Positions 8,554-17,215 of a stretch of 64,000 nt of DNA are shown in pieces. How positions within the stretch are numbered: the first letter of the stretch is position 1; every line of letters starts with the position of its first letter. The position numbers were made by a program, and so were the translations under genes. The notes under the pieces were generated by a model, which saw only the letters and a program-made list of their open reading frames with translations, did not search any database and had not been told where the DNA came from. The stretch is from Exilibacterium sp. GTDB taxonomy: Bacteria > Pseudomonadota > Gammaproteobacteria > Pseudomonadales > Cellvibrionaceae. Location: NCBI GenBank assembly GCA_028280195.1, contig JANQMH010000052.1:62001-126000 (forward strand), written 5' to 3'.

Positions 8554-10887
8554 TTAAAAACTGAAACCATAGACCAGATACCATTCTGTCGGCCGCGCGT
8601 ATATCACCTCGCGGGACTGAAAAGCGTCGCCCGCCACACCGGTAACCAGGTACTCTTCACCGCTGAGATTGGTGGCACCGAAGGTTATGCGATGGGCTTC
8701 ATCGGCACTGCTCCAGGCGACACTGGCGTTGAGCACCGAGTAAGCGTCCTGGGCAATTTCCGGCGTATTGAAGGAATCGTTAAAGAATTCGGAGCGGTAT
8801 GACCAGTCCATGCGGGCAACGACAGCGCCGCCGCTTTTGAGGCTGAACTCCTTCGAGGCCGCACCGCTCCAGCTCCACTCCGAAACCCGCTCGAAATCGT
8901 TGTGCACCGGGAACAGGGTCACCGCTTCATCCAATTCGTCATAACCCGCATCGAGATAGCCCACACCGAGATTGAGCACCCAGCCGCCGCCCGGCACCCA
9001 CTGGGTCTCCAGTTCAAAACCGTCGATAGAGGCGCTGGCGGCGTTTTCGGTGACCGGCGCAACACTGGTAAACACCTGCACCTGCAGATCCTGGTAATCG
9101 GTGTGAAAAACCGCAGCATTGATGGTTAAACGCCTGTCGCTGGAGGCATATTTCAAACCCAGCTCATAGACCTCCACAAACTCGGGCTCATAGGTCGGTA
9201 TCAGGTCGATATCGGGCGTGCCGGCCGGTGCGGTAAACCCCGCCACCAGCGGCGGGAACACCCGCTGGGTGAAACCGCCGGACTTAAAGCCCTCGGAGTA
9301 ACTGGCATAGGCCATCAGCTGCCCGGTCAGGCGGTAGGCAAGGTTGACCATCGGCGTGGTTTCCCGCACCGTAACCGTCTTGCTGATAAAAGGCAGAACG
9401 CGTTCCCCGGCGGCAAGAAAAGGCGCGTCGAGCTGTGGATCGCCGCTGCCCTGAAACGGATTGTCGAAAATAATTTGATCGGGAAGAAACCCCTTGTCCT
9501 CCTCGGTATAGCGCACCCCGAGCGTAGCACTGAGCTTGTCGCTCAGATCGTAGGTCAGCTGCCCGTATACAGCCTTGGCCTCGTTGTCAAAACGGCCGCC
9601 GCTGCGAAAACTGGAGACGACAAAATCGAGCAAATTGATATTGTCGCCGTCCTCCTCGAAATAGTAGAGACCCAGAATCCAGTTCAGTCTGTCGCTTGAA
9701 GCCAACAACTGCAGCTCCTGGGTAAACTGCTGCTGTTCCAGCGAATCAAAAAACTGCGAGATCAGCAGTGGCGAGTGATCACCGTCGCGGGAAAACTCAC
9801 TGTCGAGATCGCGCACCGCGGTAATCGAGCGCAATTCCAGGCCGTCGCTGATCGCCCAGGCGGCGCTCAGGCTCGCGCCCCACAAGTCCATATCGGAAAA
9901 GGCCGGCGCAGTACCGGCGTTGAAGTCATCGCCCTGAATATAGCGCTTGTCATAACAGCCGGGAACAGCCGGATTGAACGCCATACCCGGCACCGCACAG
10001 GGCACCGCCGGGCCACCGGCCGCGAGATTCGCGCCGACATTATTAATCACCACCATCGGCGGGGTATTGGGGTCGACCGGGTTGCCGAAGTTGATATCCG
10101 CCAGAGTGAAGGCGGGACCGTTTTCCCTATCCCTTGTCATATCCACGGCCAGGTCCAGCGTCAGCTGGTCGGAGGGCAGCCAGCGCAGCGCCAGCCGACC
10201 CGTCAGGGTATCGTCGTCACCTAAGTCGATGCCGTCCTCGCGGGTGACATAGCCGTCGCGATTGAAACTGGCGAGGCTCAGGGAAGAATACAGCTTATCG
10301 CCCAAAGGCAGATTGACCGTGCCCTTGAAGTCCGCCCTGCTGTCCTCCCCGAGGGTCAGCGACGCCGAACCGCCCAGTGTTTCGGTGGGCTTTCTGGTAG
10401 TCAGACTGATGGCGCCGCCGATGGTATTGCGCCCGAACAGTATTCCCTGAGGGCCGCGCAATACCTCCACCCGCTCGATATCGATCAAATCGAAGATAGC
10501 GCCGACGGAGCGGGCGATATAGACACCATCCACATAAATACCGACGCCGGGCTCGGTAGTGGGCAGGAACTCTTTCTGCCCGACACCGCGCAGGTAGACG
10601 GCAGCGGCATTGCTGGAGCCGCCAAAGCTCGGGTTATTCTGAAATGTCAGATTCGGGGTAAACTCGGCAATCTGGCCGATATTGGTCACCCCCCGGTATG
10701 CCAGACTGTCGCCGGTAAACGCCGATATCGCAATCGGCGCGTCCTGCAGTCCCTCCTCGCGCTTGCGGGCGGTGACAGTGATTTCTTCGAGGAGTCTCGC
10801 CGTGCCGTCCCCGGCAACTACCTGCGGAGCAGCCACCGGCAACAGGCTGATTGCCGATACGGCGGCAATTACACTGGCTTGAGTCAT
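8554..10887 (-). CDS. TonB-dependent outer-membrane receptor
   Basis: 777-residue outer-membrane beta-barrel that imports a ligand with energy from TonB. An N-terminal signal-like segment is followed by a TonB-box-like 'EEITVTARKREEGLQDAP', a plug domain ('VEVLRGPQGILFGRNTIGGAI') and a long barrel ending in 'EWYLVYGFSF' with terminal Phe. It lacks the extra N-terminal signalling domain of FecA types. It is first gene of the operon with the monooxygenase, CMD-like and SDR genes, preceded by GGGAGTGGGAA directly before ATG. Confidence 0.93.
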   Translation of the reverse strand: MTQASVIAAVSAISLLPVAAPQVVAGDGTARLLEEITVTARKREEGLQDAPIAISAFTGDSLAYRGVTNIGQIAEFTPNLTFQNNPSFGGSSNAAAVYLRGVGQKEFLPTTEPGVGIYVDGVYIARSVGAIFDLIDIERVEVLRGPQGILFGRNTIGGAISLTTRKPTETLGGSASLTLGEDSRADFKGTVNLPLGDKLYSSLSLASFNRDGYVTREDGIDLGDDDTLTGRLALRWLPSDQLTLDLAVDMTRDRENGPAFTLADINFGNPVDPNTPPMVVINNVGANLAAGGPAVPCAVPGMAFNPAVPGCYDKRYIQGDDFNAGTAPAFSDMDLWGASLSAAWAISDGLELRSITAVRDLDSEFSRDGDHSPLLISQFFDSLEQQQFTQELQLLASSDRLNWILGLYYFEEDGDNINLLDFVVSSFRSGGRFDNEAKAVYGQLTYDLSDKLSATLGVRYTEEDKGFLPDQIIFDNPFQGSGDPQLDAPFLAAGERVLPFISKTVTVRETTPMVNLAYRLTGQLMAYASYSEGFKSGGFTQRVFPPLVAGFTAPAGTPDIDLIPTYEPEFVEVYELGLKYASSDRRLTINAAVFHTDYQDLQVQVFTSVAPVTENAASASIDGFELETQWVPGGGWVLNLGVGYLDAGYDELDEAVTLFPVHNDFERVSEWSWSGAASKEFSLKSGGAVVARMDWSYRSEFFNDSFNTPEIAQDAYSVLNASVAWSSADEAHRITFGATNLSGEEYLVTGVAGDAFQSREVIYARPTEWYLVYGFSF

Positions 10888-11315
10888 TTCCCACTCCCTT
10901 ATTATTAGAATATGTAGGGAACAGTTATATGAAACGGGGAGCTTTATAAATATTCATATCCCGCGCGCATTGTGCACTGCCTGCGGCTTTTTACCGGGGT
11001 GTTGATATATATCAATGCCTGCTATCCGCCTCCCGCCACTCTGAATCCCGCCCTGTGACTCCCGATGCAGAGGGATGTACCGACAGGCGTCAGGACATAT
11101 CACCTGCAAATGAAAACAGACCTAAGCCGCAACAGGACATAAGGCGGGATTCCAAATAATCCAGCCCTCGCGTCCGCCGCATAGCTCCGCGTTTCAGGCC
11201 CTCGGCACAGGCCTCTGCGTCATAAACATTAACCTCACCGACACAGTTCGATAAGCAGCTGCTCGACACCGCCGTGACGGTTGCATCAGGGCATTCACGA
11301 CCTGCGTGTTTGCAC
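10888..11315. other. Intergenic region upstream of the TonB receptor
   Basis: 428 bp without a supportable gene. The first 100 bp, AT-rich, should hold the promoter of the receptor operon on the minus strand. The remainder is GC-richer and shows no clear hairpin, repeat or reading frame with family similarity. Confidence 0.5.
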
Positions 11316-11945
11316 TCATGTCAACGTCACCACACCGCCGGCAGGCGTGGTTATGTCGGCGCTAAAGCCCGCCTGCGCCGCCTCGACCACTTCGATATCA
11401 GCACCTAACTGCCGCAGCAGCGGCCGCAACTGCCGCGCCTGTGGGTGTTGCCAGCAAAAACGTTTCAGCCCGGCGCCGCACGGCGCGCTGTCACTGGGGT
11501 GTTCGCTGATCAGCCAGTCGATAAAGAACGGCAAGCTGCTGCCATAGCGCTGCGGCTGCGGGTGCACCAACTGCCATTCCAGCAGCACGCCATCGGGCCG
11601 GGCGCGGGCGTAATGGCCCGGCCCCTCAGCCCCCACGCCATGCTGCTCCAGCACCGCGACCACCCGCTTCAAACCGCCTTCACTGCGCAAACAGAATTTG
11701 TACAACGCCGGTCGTTGCAACGAGCGGCAGAAGGCTACCCATTCATCGCCCTCGTCGGCACCGTCCGTGGGCGCCAGTATCTCCAGATAACAGCCGGCCC
11801 CCAAGTTCACCAGTGCGTTATGGGTATTGCCTTCGCTGTGCTGGCCCCCGTACACCGGTGTTACGCCGGTAAGCCCGGTAAAAATCTCGACGCCCAGCTC
11901 CAGGCTGGGTGACGACCAGACCAGGTGATCCAATTTCAGTTGCAT
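11316..11945 (-). CDS. Glyoxalase-like / VOC-fold protein
   Basis: About 210 residues of the glyoxalase-like (VOC) fold. It begins 'MQLKLDHLVWSSPSLELGV', where the first metal-ligand His of the fold usually sits, and continues with 'GCYLEILAPTDGAD', giving a Glu in the second ligand position. ATG 11945 has GGGGGA just upstream. The open frame extends to 12260 but the extra 105 residues look non-coding. It is a single gene between the receptor operon and a divergent hypothetical gene. The substrate is unknown. Confidence 0.85.
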   Translation of the reverse strand: MQLKLDHLVWSSPSLELGVEIFTGLTGVTPVYGGQHSEGNTHNALVNLGAGCYLEILAPTDGADEGDEWVAFCRSLQRPALYKFCLRSEGGLKRVVAVLEQHGVGAEGPGHYARARPDGVLLEWQLVHPQPQRYGSSLPFFIDWLISEHPSDSAPCGAGLKRFCWQHPQARQLRPLLRQLGADIEVVEAAQAGFSADITTPAGGVVTLT

Positions 11946-12194
11946 GCTTTCCCCCGTTTTAGTCTGCGCCAAAAAAATAGCAAATTTGCTCGCCCCCACC
12001 CTAACGGGTGGGCAAAACTGCCACCAGTAGGCGCTGCCGGCAACGCAATATCCGCAGGCAAACCACTGATACCAGTGCGGCAGCCGTTGGTCCCGATGCA
12101 GCACTCGGCTGTTTTTATACCACCCATCCTGAGCTAGGATGCGCTGGCCATGATACCTACTACCAATAAGGTTCAATAACAGGACACTACGACG

Positions 12195-12794
12195 ATGCCA
12201 AATGTATACGATACACGGGATACCGGAGCCAACCCCGCAACTACCGAGAATGTCACCCAAGTCAGTTCGGGAAACATCAGATTGATCAGAAATATATATT
12301 CCGACTCGGCCAGCGGGGACTTGATCTGGAATGGCAGAGATAGGATATACCTATCGGTTCCCCGTAAGGGATTATATACCACCGGTGAATTTGGACACGC
12401 AGGTGGAAAGGAGGCTGTGGCAATTACCGGAATGGGTTATTGTGCCGGACTCGTTTTGGCCAGAGGTCACCAAACGCGACTCACTAACTTCTTTGCCTGT
12501 CATTTTTCGGGGGGCTTGCTCGCCTTCGACAGCTTTCAACAAGTAATAAGCGACTGGATGGCTAACACGCCCACCACCAACCTACTGGCATTCGCCGCCA
12601 TGGGCGCTGCCGGCTCAGACACCCCTTCAGCCGCTGCGAACATCAGCAGGTTCGCCGATGCGCTCGGAAATCTTACCGGTATCAATATCCGCGCCGTGCC
12701 CTTTTTTACCTACGCGGGCAGCTTTGTGGTGAACGACACGGGTACCGCTTTTGCGGTGCAGGACACAAATGCTTTTGGGCACACCGGTGTCTAA
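12195..12794 (+). CDS. Hypothetical protein with Cys/His core
   Basis: Unrecognised 199-residue protein. The start ATG 12195 follows AGGACACTACGACG. There is no signal peptide or transmembrane helix. The middle third ('AVAITGMGYCAGLVLARG', then C102-H103) carries C83, H92, C102 and H103, which could form a catalytic or metal site. The tail is Gly/Ala/Phe-rich. A CheD-like deamidase fold is conceivable from the Cys...His spacing after a hydrophobic strand, but I cannot support that beyond the pattern. It is convergent with the AraC gene at 12844. Confidence 0.55.
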   Translation: MPNVYDTRDTGANPATTENVTQVSSGNIRLIRNIYSDSASGDLIWNGRDRIYLSVPRKGLYTTGEFGHAGGKEAVAITGMGYCAGLVLARGHQTRLTNFFACHFSGGLLAFDSFQQVISDWMANTPTTNLLAFAAMGAAGSDTPSAAANISRFADALGNLTGINIRAVPFFTYAGSFVVNDTGTAFAVQDTNAFGHTGV

Positions 12795-12834
12795 CGCCGT
12801 ATCAGTGCCGTTCATAGGGAACTGAACCGCCGGC

Positions 12835-12854
12835 CGCCGGCACTTATGCCGGCG
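12835..12854. terminator. Convergent-gene hairpin
   Basis: Inverted repeat CGCCGGC / GCCGGCG with a six-base loop ACTTAT between two convergent genes, overlapping the stop of the minus-strand gene. There is no strong T-tract, so its efficiency is uncertain. Confidence 0.5.
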
Positions 12855-14022
12855 CGACGGCTTTTAGTTTTCGGTATTGACTGGGCGTCATATCGACCTG
12901 CTTTTTAAAAAAGGTATTGAAGGTGGCTTTGCTGTTAAACCCCGAACTCAGCATAATTTTCAGAATCGTCTGGTCCATGTACTCGTCGGCCAGCAGGCGC
13001 TTTTTGGCTTCCTCCACCCGGTAGAGGTTGATAAACTCGAAGAAATTCTGCCCGAAATGCCGGTTGATCACCTTGGACAGGGTTCGCGGCGGGATCGCCA
13101 GCTGTTTGGCCAGCCGTTCCAGTGTCAGCGTGCTGGCCAAAAACGGTTTCTGTTCACGCATGTGCCGCTCCAGCTTTTCCACCAGCGCCGGGTCGATGAC
13201 CTCCCCCGCCGGCCGGTGCTCGTCTTCCTCGCCGTGGCTGCGCCTCTCCACTCCCTCGAACACGGATGAGTAATTCATACTCAGAAAGATCATGGCGCTG
13301 ACCAGCACAAAGACGGTATAGTTGGCAGACAGTCCCATGGTTGCATAGTCGATAGTCACGCCCCAGTGGGCAGAGGAAATAATCGCCACCGCAACCAGTA
13401 CCGCCCAGGCGCTGATCGCTAAAAATGCCAGCACCAGGAATTTGAGCCAGGCAAAATCTATGTGGTCGATATTGGAGTATTCCTGCTTGATTTGTTTGCG
13501 CACGTCGCGAATCGCCAACAGGCACATCAGATAAAATGCCACCCGCAGCAGCTCGCGCGTCAGGCCAACCAGGTGGGTGACTGCGGGCTCGGCCAACAGG
13601 TCGTGATTTCTCAGCTCTTCGATTTTCACCTCGGTCGCCAAACTGTAATAGGTAAATATCTCGAACAGCCCGTAGCCGATAAAAGGCAGGAGATAAACCA
13701 GGTCTTTAAGGCCCAGGCGGTAGTCTTTATAAATCAGAGAGCGGGTATACCACAGCAGTACGGGTCCCTCCAGCCAGTAAGCCATGCCGAAAACGAAGAA
13801 CAGGTTCGGCGACACCTCGATGGCCCAATCCCTGAAACCGGCGCCGAAGTTAATCAGAATATCCAGCGGGATTGCCGCCTGGGTCATAAGAAAGCCGGCC
13901 AGCAACACATTGCTGAGCGCATGGGTGCGCCGGAAAGCCAGTAACAACAGGGCAAATAATGTACATTGGTAGGTGGTCATCAAGAGGATGACATCGTGAA
14001 AATTGAACAGCAGCCGGTCCAT
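12844..14022 (-). CDS. AraC-type regulator with integral membrane sensor
   Basis: 392-residue regulator whose first 240 residues form about seven hydrophobic helices. They are followed by a linker ('EEDEHRPAGEVIDPALVEKL') and a C-terminal AraC DNA-binding domain ('TLERLAKQLAIPPRTLSKVINRHFG', 'IMLSSGFNSKATFNTFFKK'). It would stay in the inner membrane and sense a ligand there. It is divergently transcribed from the TonB receptor at 14451 and is the likely regulator of the GH3 locus. Confidence 0.88.
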   Translation of the reverse strand: MDRLLFNFHDVILLMTTYQCTLFALLLLAFRRTHALSNVLLAGFLMTQAAIPLDILINFGAGFRDWAIEVSPNLFFVFGMAYWLEGPVLLWYTRSLIYKDYRLGLKDLVYLLPFIGYGLFEIFTYYSLATEVKIEELRNHDLLAEPAVTHLVGLTRELLRVAFYLMCLLAIRDVRKQIKQEYSNIDHIDFAWLKFLVLAFLAISAWAVLVAVAIISSAHWGVTIDYATMGLSANYTVFVLVSAMIFLSMNYSSVFEGVERRSHGEEDEHRPAGEVIDPALVEKLERHMREQKPFLASTLTLERLAKQLAIPPRTLSKVINRHFGQNFFEFINLYRVEEAKKRLLADEYMDQTILKIMLSSGFNSKATFNTFFKKQVDMTPSQYRKLKAVAPA

Positions 14023-14301
14023 AACGCCTAATCAACTCCACCTTTTCTAGAAGCAGATGAAATATAAAAGTAAATTTATATAAGCACAAATCCAGTCATT
14101 ACCAATATCGGCGTTCACCTTTCTCCCAAACGGGTATTCGAACGTCCGAATACACGCTTTGGGCGGGATATTTGTCGTCAACCGGCCCCTAAATCTGCCA
14201 CGGTTCAGCTACATTGCAAGCGGCGCCAGGGATAACCCGCGCCCCGGCCCAGGGGTGTTTCAAAGCGATAAATCAGTCCAAAAGCCCCAGGGCTGAAACT
14301 C

Positions 14302-14364
14302 TGGGGTAAGGCCCTGGGTTAAGGCGCCAGGTTAAAGGCTCCGGGTAACAGCCCCTAGGTTAGC
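14302..14364. repeat. Degenerate 13-14 bp tandem repeats
   Basis: About four and a half copies of a 13-14 bp unit (consensus TGGGTTAAGGCNCC) lie between the divergent AraC and TonB receptor genes, 90 bp before the receptor ATG. They may be multiple regulator half-sites. The rest of 14023-14450 should contain both promoters. Confidence 0.6.
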
Positions 14365-14450
14365 GATGTCTAGCCCGCGCTGACAGCCGGCTGCTGCAAA
14401 AATAACCACAATAACGATTCGATCGGACGGCGATAGAGAGAGCAGATAAC

Positions 14451-17087
14451 ATGAAACCTATATTCGGCAAACGGGCCATCGCGGCCCTCCTCCCGGCTGC
14501 GTTGGGGTTTTGGGCGGCGCCACTGAGCGCCCGGGATACTACCGGCGTCAATCCGCAAGACCCGCGGGATTCGCTCGAAGAGGTCATTGTCACGGCCACG
14601 CGTCGCGCAGAAAACATTCAGGACGTCTCCGGCGTAGTGCAGGCATTCGATCGCGAGACACTGCGCCAGGACGGCATTACCGAGCTGCGCCAGCTGCAGC
14701 TGGCGGTGCCCGGCATGAGCATTGCCAACCAGGAAGGCAATGTCGAAGTCTATATTCGCGGGGTGGGATCGGCCAACAATACCGAACTGGGTGACCCCGC
14801 AACGGCTCCCCACATCAACGGCGTGTATATTCCACGCCCGCGAGGGCTGGGGGGCATGTTCTACGATATTGACCGCGTCGAGGTCAATAAAGGGCCGCAA
14901 GGTACACTCTACGGCCGCAACGCGCTCGCCGGCACCATCAATATCATTACCGCCAAACCGGACTTCGACGCCGTTTCGGGCTACGCCCAGGCGGAGTACG
15001 GCAACCGCCAGTCCAGCGCTGCAGAGGGCGCTGTCAATCTGCCGCTCAACGCCAGCAATGCCGTGCGTATTGCCGCCTATTATCTCGATCGCGACTACGG
15101 TTTCAGCAATGTCGGCGATCCGCGTCTGCAACCGGCCGGCCTGCAGGAGGACAAGGGCGCGCGGCTGTCATTCCTGTCCGAGCCGTCGGACCGCCTGTCG
15201 ATCTTCCTGATGGCCGACTACGGCTCGGAGTCCGGCAGCGGTTATCCGGGCGCCAATATCCACAGCGCCATTGTCGAGACCGGACTTCGACCCGAGGATC
15301 TCGATATCAGAGAGGTGGCCTATCGCGGCCAGCAGGGTGAGCTGGACAACGAGCTGTGGGGGGTCCAGGCCAAACTGACAGTCGACTTCGACGGTTTTAC
15401 CGTGGAATACACCGGCAGCTACCGCGAACTGGACTTCTATCAGCGCAACGCCTCCAACGACGGTATCGCCCACCCCGGCCGCGATCTCTCCGCGCTCGAT
15501 GCGGATGACTATACCACCGTCTTCTGGGAGCAGATATCGGAGAGCGACGTGCACGAAGTGCGGCTGCTGTCCAACGACGACGGGCCGCTCAGTTGGTCTC
15601 TGGGCGGCTTTTATTTTCAGGAAGATCAGCAGTCATCGTTCTTCAGCCTCGCCGATAAAGGCTACTGCTGCTATTCGGGCACCGAGTTCATCATGCCGCA
15701 AGTGGAGGGCGAGTCTTACGCCGCCTACGCCGATGCCACCTTCGAAATCAGCGACAGGCTGCGGGTATTTGCCGGCCTGCGTTATACCGACGAGGAAAAG
15801 TCCCGCTACGGTATCGGCGGCAACTGGGCCCTGACACTCGGTGGTGAGGACTTTGCCTGTTGCCTTGCCACCCGACTGGGCACCGAGGGTTTCGTGCCGG
15901 CCCTGCTCGGCCGGCCAAACTTCGATGTATCGGCAATCGATACCCCCCAGGAGATGGCGCAGTTCCTGATTGAAGGTATCGCCACGCCGGGAGCGCGCGA
16001 TACGCTGATTCGGCAGATCGAAGCGATTGCCGACGGCAGCAACCCCAACGGCAACTGCTTCGAGAGGGACGATATCGACAACGGCTTTGTGCGCTGCCCC
16101 GACGGCAGCAATCCCGATACCGCTTTTGCCAATGGCGGCTTCACCTATGCCAATATGACCATCCCCGGCCAGCAGCAAGGCGCCGACTCCTTCGATTTCG
16201 TCGACTGGCGCCTGGGCTTCGAATACGACCTGAGCGAAGACCATATGGTTTACGCCAAGTTTTCATCCGCACACAAGTCCGGCGGTTTCAACGACAGCTT
16301 TTCAGCCGATATCGTGCCGGAATCGTTTGAACCGGAGGACTTGCTGGTATTCGAAGTGGGCAGCCGCAAGAGCTACCGGGCTTTCGATATGCCGGCAGTC
16401 TTCAACGCTACGGCGTTTTACTATGACTACAATGATCAGGTCCTGCAGGATCTCACCTGCATCAATCTCGATGTCACCAGCGGCGATTGCAACGGTTTTT
16501 CCCTGGTCAACCGCAATATCGGCACATCAAACATCATCGGTATCGAGATCGAGTCGTCGATAAATCTTCCCTATAACCTGCACTGGGATTTAAACGCGGC
16601 GCTGCTGGACAGTGAAGTGGACTCCGGCATCGTCGCCGACGGTCGCGCCCAGGACTTCGGTCAGGGCGGCGCGGCGCCGCTGATCGACTTGTCCGGCAAC
16701 AAGCTGCCGCTGCAGTCGGATCTGAGCCTCAGCACCCGCCTGAGCCAGAGTCTGGACCTGGGCGGCGGCACCCTGGACTGGCAGATTCTGCTCAACTACC
16801 GCTCCAGCTATTTCCTCAGCCAGTTTAATGAAAGCGCAGTGGTATTTCTCGACGGCAGCACGCAGACGGCACTCGAAGCGGGCTTTGCCGATAAGCAGGA
16901 AGGCTTCGCCACCATCAATGTCGCCATCGGTTATGCCATCGGCGAGCCGAATATGCGTATAGAGGGCTATGTCAGCAACCTCACCGATGAGGAGGCATCA
17001 CAAAAATCGCTGGTGGGTTCGAATCTGAATCTCAGATTCCTCAATGATGCCCGCGCCTATGGCATACGCCTGATCAGCCGTTTTTAA
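14451..17087 (+). CDS. TonB-dependent outer-membrane receptor (GH3 locus)
   Basis: 878-residue TonB receptor. The signal peptide covers about residues 1-27 ('AALLPAALGFWAAPLSA'). The plug begins 'EEVIVTATRRAENIQDVSG' and contains 'VEVNKGPQGTLYGRNALAGTINI'. The barrel ends 'AYGIRLISRF' with terminal Phe. Cysteine pairs in extracellular-loop regions ('GYCCYSG', 'DFACCLATR') suggest disulfide-stabilised loops. It heads a co-directional run with two GH3 enzymes and a sugar porter, so an oligosaccharide substrate is likely. Confidence 0.93.
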   Translation: MKPIFGKRAIAALLPAALGFWAAPLSARDTTGVNPQDPRDSLEEVIVTATRRAENIQDVSGVVQAFDRETLRQDGITELRQLQLAVPGMSIANQEGNVEVYIRGVGSANNTELGDPATAPHINGVYIPRPRGLGGMFYDIDRVEVNKGPQGTLYGRNALAGTINIITAKPDFDAVSGYAQAEYGNRQSSAAEGAVNLPLNASNAVRIAAYYLDRDYGFSNVGDPRLQPAGLQEDKGARLSFLSEPSDRLSIFLMADYGSESGSGYPGANIHSAIVETGLRPEDLDIREVAYRGQQGELDNELWGVQAKLTVDFDGFTVEYTGSYRELDFYQRNASNDGIAHPGRDLSALDADDYTTVFWEQISESDVHEVRLLSNDDGPLSWSLGGFYFQEDQQSSFFSLADKGYCCYSGTEFIMPQVEGESYAAYADATFEISDRLRVFAGLRYTDEEKSRYGIGGNWALTLGGEDFACCLATRLGTEGFVPALLGRPNFDVSAIDTPQEMAQFLIEGIATPGARDTLIRQIEAIADGSNPNGNCFERDDIDNGFVRCPDGSNPDTAFANGGFTYANMTIPGQQQGADSFDFVDWRLGFEYDLSEDHMVYAKFSSAHKSGGFNDSFSADIVPESFEPEDLLVFEVGSRKSYRAFDMPAVFNATAFYYDYNDQVLQDLTCINLDVTSGDCNGFSLVNRNIGTSNIIGIEIESSINLPYNLHWDLNAALLDSEVDSGIVADGRAQDFGQGGAAPLIDLSGNKLPLQSDLSLSTRLSQSLDLGGGTLDWQILLNYRSSYFLSQFNESAVVFLDGSTQTALEAGFADKQEGFATINVAIGYAIGEPNMRIEGYVSNLTDEEASQKSLVGSNLNLRFLNDARAYGIRLISRF

Positions 17088-17113
17088 CCCCCCGCCCCCA
17101 TGGCACCCGTTTA

Positions 17114-17154
17114 GCCGGCTTCGCCATATGGCAAGGCCGTATGGCGAAGCCGGC
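17114..17154. terminator. Long hairpin after the TonB receptor gene
   Basis: 19-bp arms (17114-17132 and 17136-17154, one mismatch, three-base loop) start 27 bp after the receptor stop. The arm begins GCCGGCTTCGCCATA. There is no T-tract. It could attenuate or process the transcript between the receptor and the first GH3 gene. Confidence 0.6.
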
Positions 17155-17215
17155 CTCAGCGACTGCTTTGCTGCCGGGCACAGAACCCAAACCTCAGAAG
17201 CGGAAAAGCACATTG

